NCBI GenBank assembly: GCA_003255025.1
Contig: QANY01009354.1
Location: 178,224 to 242,223 of the forward strand
DNA from: Datisca glomerata
Lineage: Eukaryota; Streptophyta; Magnoliopsida; Cucurbitales; Datiscaceae
Length of the DNA stretch: 64,000 nucleotides
Direction: 5' to 3'
Shown here: piece by piece, positions 32,871 through 42,913 of the stretch
Layout of the letters: every line of letters starts with the position of its first letter
Position numbering within the stretch: the first letter of the stretch is position 1
Position numbers and translations under genes: made by a program
Notes under the pieces: generated by a model
Database searches by the model: none
Told to the model about the DNA's origin: nothing
Seen by the model: only the letters and a program-made list of their open reading frames with translations

Positions 32871-33466
32871 TAGGGGTGTTCAAAAACCGTTCAGACCGTT
32901 TAGTCTGAACCGGTCCGATCTAAAATTGATCGGTCTGGACGGTTTTTTTATCGTTAATGGTAGGTTCGGTCCTTCTTTTAAAGAGGATCAAAAATTCAGA
33001 CCGATCTAGAATTTTTGTTAATTCTGGACCGATTCGACCGGACGACCGTATAGATACTATATATATATATATATATATAATTTTTTTAGGGTTAGGTTAT
33101 TTTTCAGTCCAGCACCAGACCTAGCCTCTTTCCTTGATGTTTGAATATGTTTGAATGTTAGATATTAGTACTTTGAACTTTGGATATTTTTAAATGTTGA
33201 ATATTAGTATTTTGAAGTTTGGATATGTTTAGATATGGTAAACTCCTAGTCAAAATTTGTGGTTATTGTTAAATAATATATTTATTGTAAAACATCTATT
33301 TAGTCCGTTAAGTCCGTCCGAACCGACCGTTGAATTTCGGTCTGGTCGGTCTGAATTTTTTCCAGATTTTTTGTCCGTTCGGTCCTCCTATACGGAGGAC
33401 TGTGATTTTCAGTCTGGTCTTATTTTCCTCCGAAAGTCCAACCATACCAACCGTTGAACACCCCTA
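32871..33466. mobile_element. hAT-type MITE inside the CACTA-like element
   Basis: 596 bp with terminal inverted repeats taggggtgttcaa (exact at both ends) and flanking gatatatg / gaaatatg, seven of eight identical. Subterminal 'gaccgtt', 'ccggtc' and 'cggtctg' motifs and a (TA)n tract (33057-33079) lie inside. The ends are nearly intact, so it is younger than the element it sits in. Confidence 0.9.
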
Positions 33467-34313
33467 GAAATATGTCACAGAAATAGGTCCTTCAATTGTT
33501 CTATTTTTCATGTTTCCACTCAGTTTGCATTCTGTTGTAATCTTATTGAATTCTAAATGAAGTTAAGATATGAGATTTGTTTGTACACCCATTTTCCATT
33601 TTCTATGGTGCACTAATGTGCACTCTCTGTGCTGAAAGTTAGAAATCTTGTTAATGGAACTGAATAAGCCAGACCTTACAAATGGAGTAGCATATGCTAT
33701 AGGATGCACATTGAGGTATTTGAATCCTTATATGTTGCCTTTTTCTCCGCAATATGGTTTTTATATGTTGTCTTCTGTTTTGTAGTTGGAGCTTGAAAAA
33801 GCATTACTCACACATATTATGATACTTTGTTAAATTCTAGATCTGTAGTGTTGAGTGGGAATTTTAGTTCTTTCTCGAAAGATAGGAGTGTTCACTCCAT
33901 TTGGAGACCCATGTTGGTTCTTGATTGTCTTCTATTTTTAGTGAAGTTTGTAAATAGCTTTTTATGGAAGTGTTAGCTAGTTGTTTTAATTGGTATGATT
34001 TTATGGAGCTATCAATGTTCTAAAGCACTTTGCTTCAACTTTAGTCGGAGGGAATTCAAGATATGGCAATTGAATCCTTCCACTTTGAGGTTTTGGTGAC
34101 CCTTTGTGGTTAGTAGAATTAATATTCACTGCTTTGATATTGTTTAACTATATTTGAATTCTTCTCTGATTTCATCTTATTTTGTTCGCATTTTTTTTAC
34201 TGTATTTATACCAGTAATTGATAAGACCTTGTAATTGATGATGTTAGTGTCTTTAAGGATTGCATCATCTCTGTTCTGATTTCATCTTATTTATGTCACT
34301 ATTTTGAAATGTT

Positions 34314-34352
34314 GGGGGGGGGGGGGGGGGGTNNGGGGGGGGGGGGGGGGGG
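34314..34352. other. Poly-G run with two undetermined bases
   Basis: G run interrupted by 'tnn' at 34332-34334. The flanks repeat one another ('aggattgcatcatctctg' at about 34256 and 34378; 'ggtatatggtgttcaaact' at about 34353 and 34451). This looks like a gap or a misassembly, not biology. A second G run lies at 36029-36045. Confidence 0.7.
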
Positions 34353-36356
34353 AGGTATATGGTGTTCAAACTGACTAAGGATTGCATCATCTCTGATTAA
34401 TGGTTTTTCCTCTTTATTGGTATTGTTTTGACTCTCTTTAGTGAAATATGGGGTATATGGTGTTCAAACTTTTATGTTGAACATTATTTATTGTGTATAT
34501 AAAGATAACTTTATTTAACGTCCTCTAATTAGCTTAATATTTAAAAAGTCTTCTGTAGAAATCATATATAGTACGTTTATAAGTGGACATTGAACTACAA
34601 CAATTATTTTGTCCATTGAGGTCACAACAATACTTAGTAACTCAGGTGGGTGCATTGTTTCACATAGTGATGAGAATGAGATACTATTGGGCTATGCAAA
34701 CTTTTTTTTGAAAGATCTCAAGATTGATTTGAGTTTATGGAAATCTTTTTGGAGATTCTGGGTTGTTATCATGCAAGTGGGCTGGATGAGATGGGTTAAT
34801 TGTGTTCTTACTTTGGTGGTGTAATTCCAGCCTTACTTTATAATCTTTGGGTTTGTTGTAGGGTGGGACGTGTTTATTTTTCCGTTGGCTAGATGAAGGG
34901 GTTAATTTGCATGTTCTTCTTTTTTGTTTTTATGTGGCTTTAATTATACTAAAGACTTGGTAATTCATTTTCTTTTTTATGTAGTTTTTTCTGCAGTGAG
35001 TCTTGAATTATCAGTGTCTAAAAACCAGCACCAATCACTACAACAATTTAAAGATTAAATTGCGTTGAAGCATGACATTTGTGTTTTTCTAAGGTCTGTC
35101 TGGTTTTTATGTTTTTATGATTTTTATCTAGTTTTTATGTTATTCAGAAGGATTTCCAGGTTGCATCAAACTTGATGATCTGAATAGGAAATTACCATTG
35201 TTATTGAGAATTTGAGAGTTAATAAATGGCTAAACGAAACTAATTATTTCATTATTAGTTGGTAATTTGGTATGTTGATTGTCATGCCTTGGATGCTCAA
35301 AAGGTGTATAAGTAGGTTAAGACCTTTCATACTATTGTTGTTCTTGTGTGTTGTGTTTATTATTATTTTAATTTCTAATTATGGATGCTTTGTTGAAAAC
35401 CCTCTGTTATTCAGCTGAAATGTTATTAATTAATTTGTTTTCTTGTGTAACGACATGTTGATTACAAAAGACACTACTCCAGCTATAACTTGCACAGGGA
35501 CCCCTTCTTCTTTTGGAAGTTTTAGAACTATAAAGAAGGGAAAAATAAAATATAGACACAGTTATTATATTTTGACTTTTGATATTAGCTATAGATAAAA
35601 GTCTTGCAATTCTTGGTTGGGATATGTTATCCCTATGCATTATAAATTAATGTTCATTTAAATGATGCATCCTAATAATTTGTTCAATTGAAAACTTTGT
35701 TCTTCTAGACTTCTTGCATATGGTATTGTAGTACATTATCCATTTGGTTGCTTTCCCCAAAAGATACATAGTGAAATTATAATATTAATAGTTATATGTT
35801 GTTTCTATTGTAGATGAATTTGGGACTTAGACACCCATAATCTCTCTCTATCAAAATTAGGTAGACTGTGTTATTGTATTCAGTTATTATTATTTTATTT
35901 ATCTTTGGATCTTTTATTGGTAACAGATCTCAAGTAATGTCATTCCCATGGGCATAGTTGCTTGTTAAGTCTATATTTGATTGTCATCAGATTGGACTGA
36001 GGGAGCAAAAGTCAGATTGGATTTTTTTTTTGGGGGGGGGGGGGGCAAAAGCTCATAGAGGAGTGTTGAGTATATTGACTTTATTTTTTTTGGTTTGTTC
36101 TTGTATGTTAGATTTATTAATCATTAAAAATGCTAATTAATTATTTCTTTGATGCTCATTTAGCCAATAGTTGTACTTATCCTTTAGTGGTATGTGATCA
36201 AGTATTTTTTTTCTTTTCTTTTCCTTTTGATAAGTTGAAAGAAAAATAAAAATGGATAATTCTCTCTACATTTCAGTAATTAACTTATTAATAATCCGTA
36301 GCTTCGGAATGGATAAAGATTGGGTGCATTTTGACAGGTAAAAAGATTTTTTTTTG

Positions 36357-36376
36357 GGGGGGGGGGGNNNNNGGGG
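36357..36376. other. Poly-G run with five undetermined bases
   Basis: N at 36368-36372 inside a G run. It is probably an assembly gap, so the true length here is unknown. Confidence 0.75.
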
Positions 36377-37559
36377 TGCTAGCCATGTGCCTGGTCTTAG
36401 CCAAGGATGTGCTTTGGAAACTAATAAGGAAAGGCCCAACTTGCAAATTTCAAAAATAAATGTTATTTTTTCCTTTTAAAAAATAATGCATGCCTGATCT
36501 TAGCCTGCAATAGAAGCACCAGGCCGTGCCAAAGTAATTATAACGAGTCTATATCTTTTTGTCTTTGATAATTTTTCTTTCCTTTTTGGTTTTGATACAT
36601 TTGTTTAGTTCTTTAGGCTGTAGGAGTGGAATAACAATCAATTTGTAGATTCTTTGCATTTATGCATGCTTTTGGTAATTTCTAAGTTTTGAAGGTTTTG
36701 ATATATGCATGTAATGTATGTCCTGTTGTTAACAAATTATTGACACATTGCCGTGGGTTTACATTTGGCTGATTTCTGAAGGAACCATTTGTCCTTTTTT
36801 TTATGAGAGACACAATAGAAGGGAGGAGAGAAAGATTTATAGCATAATAATTGCATTAGTGGAGTTTTGAGGGGTGCTAGAAATGTGGATTGAAATGTTT
36901 GGGGGTGGGGGAGGGTGCTAGAAATATGGATTGAAATGTTAGATTTGTATTTTTGTTCTTGCATTTGTGTTGGATTTGCTTATGTTGTTTTCTAACTTGC
37001 TATTATATATACATTTTCAAGGATAGAACATAGATGCATGGAAAGTATGTATTTCAAGAAATAGGATTTTGCAATGTAGATTACAATCTTATAGATCAAC
37101 ATGTCTGAATATTGGAAAGTATTTTATAGAGATCATATATATATATATATATATATTTATAAGTGAATATTGAACTAAAATAATTATTTTTGTTCATATA
37201 GGTCCACCGAAAACACAACAAACACATAGTAATTCAGGTGATAGGGAAATGATTCCGACAGGAAAACATGTAAGTACTTTGACGAAAACTTTGGCTTGTA
37301 TATGTGATATTTAGTACAATTCAAAATATTTATAATATGTGAAATGAACACCTTAAAATGTTTTTTAGGGTTTTTTGCACATTTGATATGGATATTTATT
37401 ACTAAATTTTTTTAATTAAATATTGTAAATTAGTGATTTAATGGATGATCTTTATATTATTTGTTTGATACATTAGCATGCATTATTTACAACATTTAAA
37501 ACCCTATAAAAGAGTATAATTGCGTAAAGAAGCACAATAGGCAAATGCAGTTATGATAT

Positions 37560-38058
37560 GGTTAGACATACAATATCATTTTTAAAACGCTATAGAAAGC
37601 TTTTAACCACTTTAAAACAGTTATCATACACGTTTAATAGCGTTTAAAAAATGCTATTGTAACCCTTTTATAGCATTTTTTAAACGCTATAGAAAGTCTC
37701 TCATTGTTGCTACACTTATAAGAGCGTTTGTAAAATGCTGTTATAAGCGTACCAAACGTAATGTCACACTTTCTATAGCGTGTTTTAAACGCTATAGAAA
37801 GTCTCCCATTATTGCTAAGCTTGTAATATCGTTTATGAAATGCTATGGAAACCTTTCTGTAGTACTTAAAAATGCTATAGAAAGGTTACAATAGCATTTT
37901 ATAAACACTATTAAAAGTGGATATGAGAGCGTTTATAAAACGCTATCGTAGGGTCGGAGTTTTAATAACGTTGACAACTATAGCGTTATGAAAAATGCTA
38001 TTAAAACCCTATGAGAGCGTTTTTTGGCCACTATCATAGGGTTTTTATTGTTGTTGTG
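37560..38058. repeat. Subterminal repeats of the CACTA-like element
   Basis: Short units of the type 'aaacgctatagaaag', 'atagcgttt' and 'aaatgctatt' occur at least a dozen times in both orientations up to the terminus, for example near 37587, 37640, 37674, 37782, 37865 and 37935. Arrays of 10-15-bp subterminal repeats bind the transposase in studied CACTA elements; that role here is inferred. Confidence 0.75.
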
Positions 38059-38469
38059 CATGAAATATAATAGCTTGCAGTCCTCTTTTGCTTCTATACT
38101 GACTTCTGAGTTTAAGGACCAACAAATGACCTATCTTAAAACCCGTCTTGATGATTTGCTAAAAGTCGAAGGAGAAGCTTCACATAATGGTAGTTCTTTG
38201 CGCTCTAAGTTGGAGGATATCAATTTGAACATCAAGGAGTTAGAAAGGGAGTTGGCAAAATTAACAGCAACGAGTAAAGATCACTAGTATGATGCAAGAC
38301 AATGACACACGAATTTCGGAGATGCAATGGAATATTTCGAAAGTCTGTGAGAAAATTGCTTCATTCGGCCCCCACTTTAAGTGATGCCGATGTGTCGTCC
38401 ATGAATATGTTCCATCAATTATTACAGGATACGCTTCAAGAGTGGATAGACTTCAAGTGGACCTCTTAA
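38059..38469 (+). pseudogene. PMD gene, 3' part
   Basis: This continues the PMD frame after the CACTA-like insertion: MKYNSLQSSFASILTSEF, then SLRSKLEDINLNIKELE and RELAKL, a Leu/Lys/Glu-rich coiled-coil pattern like that seen after the PMD core in long family members. A stop at 38285-38287 and a frame change follow; a further frame gives ISKVCEKIASF and MNMFHQLLQDTLQEW. The last stop is taa at 38467-38469. The sequence then becomes non-coding. The join with 31939 is in phase if one cat is removed. Confidence 0.75.
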
Positions 38470-38680
38470 TCTCCTTCGTCATTTAAAGTTTTATACACCC
38501 CTTTTTTTATGAACACTATTCCTTAATTTATCATTTCAACTTTTGAATAAGAACATGTCTCTAATTTTATTCTTGCAATTTACTTTTCTTTATGCTCTAC
38601 TCACTTGCCCATAATAATTTTGAATGAATGAACATTTTCTCAACTTTATACCTGCAAAGAATATTATTACGTATTTGTTC

Positions 38681-38681
<1 letters not shown>
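38470..38681. other. Likely 3' untranslated region of the PMD gene
   Basis: T-rich, no open frame. It ends at an (ATT)n tract beyond which the gypsy 3' region begins in the opposite sense. Confidence 0.45.

Positions 38682-38739
<58 letters not shown>
38682..38739. repeat. (ATT)n microsatellite
   Basis: Near-perfect trinucleotide run between the PMD 3' end and the gypsy 3' repeat region. Confidence 0.95.
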
Positions 38740-38741
<2 letters not shown>

Positions 38742-38744
38742 TTT

Positions 38745-39105
38745 CATTGATTGAACTGAATCAAGGAGAAGATTTTCTCCTTGGCTGCCTACGTATCCTT
38801 ATAGAAAAAGGGATCAAGTGAGACCATAGTTCATTTTTTTAATTGAACCAAGGAGATTTGATCCTAGGCTACCTACGTACCCTTGTAGAAAAGGGATCAA
38901 GTCAAACCGTAGTTCGTTAAGTTTTTTTTAACTAAACTAAGGAGATTTTCTCCTAGGCTACCTATGTACCCTTGTAGAAATGGATCAAGTCAGACCGTAG
39001 TTCGTTTAGTTTTTTTTAACTGAATCAAGGAGATTTGCTCCTAGGCTGCCTACGTACCCTTGTAGAAAAGAGATCAAGTCAGATTATAATTCATCAATTT
39101 TTTCT
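38745..39105 (-). repeat. Gypsy 3' tandem repeats, ~85-bp unit, four copies
   Basis: 'aaggagat(t)ttctccttggctgcctacgtaccctt' followed by 'gatcaagtcagaccgtagttc' recurs from about 38763, 38847, 38934 and 39024. 'Ctcctaggctgcctacg' repeats are common downstream of integrase in plant gypsy elements of this type, so this marks the end of pol on the minus strand. Confidence 0.85.
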
Positions 39106-39129
39106 TCTAGTATCATGAAAAATCTGAGC

Positions 39130-39900
39130 TCACATAGGATATGAGCATCATGCAGTTTAGGCTCGTGCGATGAGGAGAGTCATGTCATCTTTCAAGAATA
39201 GAAGCGCTTTAGGAACTTTCCATTGATTGGACCAATCTTCAGACCTTCTCTATCAATAACTTTGTAAGCACCATTTGTGTAAGCGTCTTAGATAACATAT
39301 GGTTCATCCCACTTAGAAGACAATTTGTTTCCCGTGTGATGAGTAACGATGATGAGCCTGTGAATAGCGAGCACTAAGTCACCTACCTGAAATGATCTTG
39401 GTTGCACTTTTTTATTGAATGCCTTATACATCCGAGCTTGGTAGCATTCAAGGCGTTGTTGTGCTTTGAGTCTCTTTTCATCAAGTGCATCTAACTTTTC
39501 CTAACGTATCCTCTCATTTTCTTCTCCAGCCATTCCTTCCTAAATGGAAATTCGAAGTGATGTAATTTATCGTTCAAGCGGTAAAATTGCTTCCACACCA
39601 TAGACCAAAGAATATGGTGTAACATGTGTTGGTGTTTGAAAGGTGGTTCGATACACTCAGAGAGCTTCACCGATTTTCTCATGACAATCTCGCTTTGTTT
39701 TAGACACCCCTTTCTTTAGAAGATTACAAAGCATTTTGTTGAATGCCTCTGCAAGCCCATTTGCTGGTGCATTATACATAGATGACTTATACTGCTTGAA
39801 ATCAAAATTCTGGTAAAGCTAATCCATGGGGTTATTAAAGAAATTGCTTTCCATTATCGATGATGATGTATTGGGGCACACTATAACGGTAAATGATATG
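39130..39900 (-). pseudogene. Gypsy integrase, catalytic core part and C-terminal domain
   Basis: The minus-strand reading starts HIIYRYSVPQYIIIDNGKQF with the second catalytic Asp region, then SSMYNAPANGLAEAFNK, containing the third catalytic region, and TPYSLVYGVEAILPL, DEKRLKAQQRLECYQAR, KVQPRSFQVGDLVL and KWDEPYVI, which is the GPY/F-like C-terminal module. Integrase inserts the cDNA into the chromosome. Several stops and frame changes (for example near 39500 and 39820) make it non-functional. The N-terminal zinc-binding domain and first catalytic Asp are absent. Upstream, where RNase H should be, an inverted spacer fragment begins at ~39899. Confidence 0.85.
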
Positions 39901-40510
39901 TGCTCTAACAAAAGCATACAAGCTCCTAGCCAAAGAAGGATATGATTTTACAAACCCTGAGGTAGTGGAAAGATTGAGTTTAAAAGTCATTGAAGAAATA
40001 GTACATGGGAATATTGATATGCAACGTAAACTTTTGAAGGGAGGTTATAAGGTTCCCACAACAAAATGTGGACTTGACCATAAACCAAAGAACTTGTACG
40101 TATAACAATCAAAATGAGGAAAAGTACGCAATACGTCACTATTAAGGAAGAAGAAGTAAAAGAAATTAAACAAGAGGTACATAGTGTCTCTATCTTTGAT
40201 CGCATTAAAGCTCCAGTTGAACACACTTTAATTTTTGAAAGGGGGACTGTTGCTCACACAAGAGGAGGTCAAGTTACAAGAATGAGAAATATGCCAGTCT
40301 TCAATCGACTTGAAGGCTTAAGTACAATAGTAAATGCCCAACAGAAGTCTAATGATGGGGTTGTGAATACTTCATGTGCGCTAAAAGATGATAAAAGGTA
40401 AATAGTAAGATCCCTTCAAGAATGAAGCGACAATCATCTATCTCCGTAAATACTGAAGGTCCCCTAAAAGTAAGATGGCGAACTATTGTGTTTACAAGTA
40501 CGTCATAAGA
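39899..40510 (+). pseudogene. Inverted fragment of the gypsy protease-RT spacer
   Basis: On the plus strand, opposite to all other pol domains, the frame reads ALTKAYKLLAKEGYDFTNPE, then LLKGGYKVPTTKCGL, TQYVTIKEEEVKEI, VSIFDRIKAPVEHTLIFERG and MPVFNRLEGL, followed by RQSSISVNTEGPLKV. In related plant gypsy polyproteins such segments (repeated '(V/A)FDRI' and '(V/F)xRL' motifs, then an 'NTEGSL' motif) lie between protease and RT on the same strand. Here the block is inverted and lies between RT and integrase. The junctions are near 39899 and 40510. The function of the spacer is not known. Confidence 0.75.
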
Positions 40511-41345
40511 ATTTGATATGAATCTTAGAATGTAGGCAAAATGTCCTTGAAGGCTTCTAAGTTCCTTCAGATTTTGTGGCTCGCGCATTTTCTAGATCAC
40601 TTCTATCTTTGACTGGTCTATTTCTATGCCTCGATGTCTTACCACAAAGCCAAGAAACTTGCCCGATGTAACTCCAATTGAGTTGATATTTCCTAAGATG
40701 ATTAAAGATATTGCGTAGATCTTGCAAATGGTCTTTCCTTTGTTTTATCTTTACCACTAAGTTATCAACATAACACGCAACATTTTTGTGAAGCAAATCA
40801 TCAAAAATTCTTTGAATCGCTCGTTGATAATGTAGCGCTAGCATTTTTCAATCCAAAGTGCATGGCTTTATAACAATAGATTCCTTTTGGAGTTTGGAAG
40901 GAAGTTAACTCTTTGTCTTATGAAGCCATTCTTATTTAGTTGTAGCCAAAAGACCCATCCATAAAAGATAGTGCTTCATGACCGGTGGGTCACATTAATC
41001 ATTAACTGTGTTATAGGCAATGGAAAGTCATCTTTTGAGCATGGATTGTTGAGATCGCGGAAGTCAACCCAGGCACGAATTTTCCCGTTCTTCTTCTTCA
41101 CAGGGACAATATTTACATCCATGTAGGGTATTTAACTTCAATGGTAAGTCATCTTGTGCTTGCTTAACTGGCCAACTCCATGTTTCACACCTAAATTATG
41201 AACTTCTATATTTGGATCTAAGCCTGGCATTTCCTTGTAGCTCCAAGAAAAGTCATCTTTATATTGCAACAAAAACTTAAGGTACTCATCTTCTTCTTCA
41301 GGTGCAAGAAGTGCACTAACAAAAGTTGGACGGGGTTCCTCCAAA
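40511..41345 (-). pseudogene. Gypsy reverse transcriptase
   Basis: The minus strand reads EEPRPTFVSALLAPEEEDEY, FSWSYKEMPGLDPNIEVHNL, then with frame changes VDFRDLNN and KDDFPLPIT, then YQRAIQRIFDDLLHKNVACY and VDNLVVK, DHLQDLRNIFNHLRKYQLNW and LKELRSLQGHFAYILRFISN. It copies the element RNA into DNA. The YVDD catalytic box reads YVDN, losing one metal-binding Asp, and stops interrupt the palm region near 40850-41130, so it is inactive. The similarity stops abruptly after RFISN at ~40511. RNase H does not follow. Confidence 0.9.
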
Positions 41346-41349
41346 GTAC

Positions 41350-41700
41350 GTAAGTTGACTTATTTTAGTTCATCAATTGTAGTCTATCTACCATTTTCTA
41401 ACACTGGAGGGGCTTCTACAACCTCATTGTCCTATGTTTCAGAGCTTAAATCATCTTCAATGGTGACACGGTAACTTGTACATGTAAAGTCTTCATTTTG
41501 GAATTATATGGCTTTCTTTCAAGACTTCAAAGTCATAAACTTTCACATTCTTTGATTTTAAGCACTTGGAAAATGGCGATTGTCCTTGTTTGCATTGTGA
41601 TAGTGGGATGTATCACAGTACCGGTGAAATAATTGGTAAGGGCGTTGTAAGCCCTTTTGGCAAAGTTGTCGTAACGACTTCAACTTCATCTTTTATCTCG
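41350..41700 (-). other. Remnant of the protease-RT spacer in the original orientation
   Basis: Minus-strand reading in several frames gives pieces of the spacer flanks: PLPIISPV and the sequence around 'EVLKESHIIPK' just after protease, and a short tail just before EEPRPTF. The middle of the spacer is missing here and is the part found inverted at 39899-40510. Confidence 0.55.
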
Positions 41701-41701
41701 T

Positions 41702-42331
41702 TTAGAAGCGTATAATCTGTAACTTATTCGATAAACATTCTTCTGCAGTTACTTCCATTAGTCCTTCTCTATTTGGAATCTTTATTTCAATTAATGGAAC
41801 TTCCGTCAGCATAACTTCTTTTACGGAATTGTTTTCCATGTAAAATTTTGCATCGGTGAAATAAGACTCGACTTCTGTGAAAGGATTTATATCAGTATTG
41901 ACCTTTTGTACTATACCGTTTAAGTAGTATTTAAAGCATTGGTGCAAAGTGGATGGCACTAACCCATTGCTATGAATCCAAGGTCGCCCTAATAGTAACT
42001 TGGAAGTTGTCTTGGATTCAATTACATGAAATAACATGCTTGATTTCAATTCCCCAACTTCAAGATCTAGTCGAATCATGCCCATCACTCGTTGCCCCTC
42101 TTGATTGAAACCTTGAATCACGAGATGACTTTTCGACAAATCTTCTGCAATGATGCCAAACGGCTTTAATGTTGACTTCAGCATTATATTGAAAGCCGAA
42201 CCATCATCAATCACTTTTTGCTCTCTTATGCAACCAAACATGAACAAGGGTCGGTTATGAGGTTTATGACCTAATAACAGATCCTCATCTGTGAATTTGA
42301 TTGAAGATGAGCAAGAAGTGGATAGATGCAC
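41702..42331 (-). CDS. Gypsy retropepsin-like protease region (open, part of a broken polyprotein)
   Basis: A 209-residue open frame. Residues ~25-60 carry GHKPHNRPLFMFGCIREQKV and IDDGSAFNIM, where DDGS holds the catalytic Asp of the aspartic protease. LLLGRPWIHSNGLVPSTLHQ is the C-terminal ILG-like motif and HQCFKYY block of plant gypsy proteases. It would cut the polyprotein during particle maturation. It is the longest open pol segment in the element, but sits between frameshifted neighbours, so no full polyprotein can be made. The start Met is not a true start; the domain belongs inside a longer polyprotein. Confidence 0.85.
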   Translation of the reverse strand: MHLSTSCSSSIKFTDEDLLLGHKPHNRPLFMFGCIREQKVIDDGSAFNIMLKSTLKPFGIIAEDLSKSHLVIQGFNQEGQRVMGMIRLDLEVGELKSSMLFHVIESKTTSKLLLGRPWIHSNGLVPSTLHQCFKYYLNGIVQKVNTDINPFTEVESYFTDAKFYMENNSVKEVMLTEVPLIEIKIPNREGLMEVTAEECLSNKLQIIRF

Positions 42332-42913
42332 GCCTTTTTTGGTTCTTGGGAGAACGACGATTGAAAAATATACTCATCTGGCTTTTGCAAAGCTTCAATG
42401 AGTGCTTCTCTTATTTTTCGCTGGAGATGTAACAACTGGAAAATGATTTATTTGGCTATTATTTCCGGCCGAACCTTTGATGTTGCTTCAGAATAGTTTA
42501 CATGAGTATTGACATCCTCACTGTTAGCATCATTTTCCTCAATCGTAAAGCAAGAAACTATTGGAATAGTCTCATCTCCTTCTTCATTAGATAATCCTCT
42601 TGGAAAGTATTCTATGAGTGAGATAGGAAATCAATGTTCTTGTACGAGTTCTTCACTACCTTTAGTTTTAATGTTTTACAGCCTTTGAATCTCCACAACT
42701 TTCTCCTTGGGAAAATGTTGGGAGTTCTTTTCTGGATCCTCTTAGGATGAAATGCTTGATTCTTCTTACGCTTTCGACGAGTCACAATGGTCCATCCTTC
42801 ATTATCTTCATCAACCTTCACATAACGTCTATTATTCTCTTCTTCCTCCACTTTTGGTGGGATTAGAATGGCCAGTGGTTCAAAGGATCCAATTTGGACT
42901 AGCTGTACATTCG
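42332..42913 (-). pseudogene. Gypsy gag-protease linker, decayed
   Basis: The minus strand carries VDEDNEGWTIVTRRKRKK, a basic linker typical between the gag zinc-binding region and protease in this element type. Several stops follow before protease begins. Confidence 0.6.

Larger units (their letters stand above)
33467..37559. other. T-rich interior of the CACTA-like element
   Basis: No transposase or other protein similarity seen. It includes a (TA)n tract near 37136-37156 and short direct duplications such as 'gggtgctagaaatgtggattgaaatgtt', at about 36872 and 36913. The sequence looks intronic or degenerate. Confidence 0.4.
31940..38058. mobile_element. 6.1 kb CACTA-like DNA transposon, non-autonomous
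   Basis: The left end is CACTACAATAATC and the right end, on the other strand, CACAACAACAATAAAAACCC; 10 of the first 12 bases agree. The 3-bp flanks are cat (31937-31939) and cat (38059-38061), as expected for CACTA elements. Removing the element and one cat joins the PMD reading frame in phase (...CGYFQQA then MKYNSLQSSF...). The right ~500 bp hold many short 'aaacgctatagaaag'-type subterminal repeats; the left end lacks an obvious matching set. No transposase was recognised. The interior contains a hAT MITE, T-rich and gene-leader-like sequence, and two assembly gaps in poly-G. Confidence 0.7.

Noticed and set aside
38024..38059. Start Met and hydrophobic stretch before MKYNSLQ
   Set aside because: These residues come from the CACTA-like terminus, not from the PMD gene, whose frame starts again at the insertion border.
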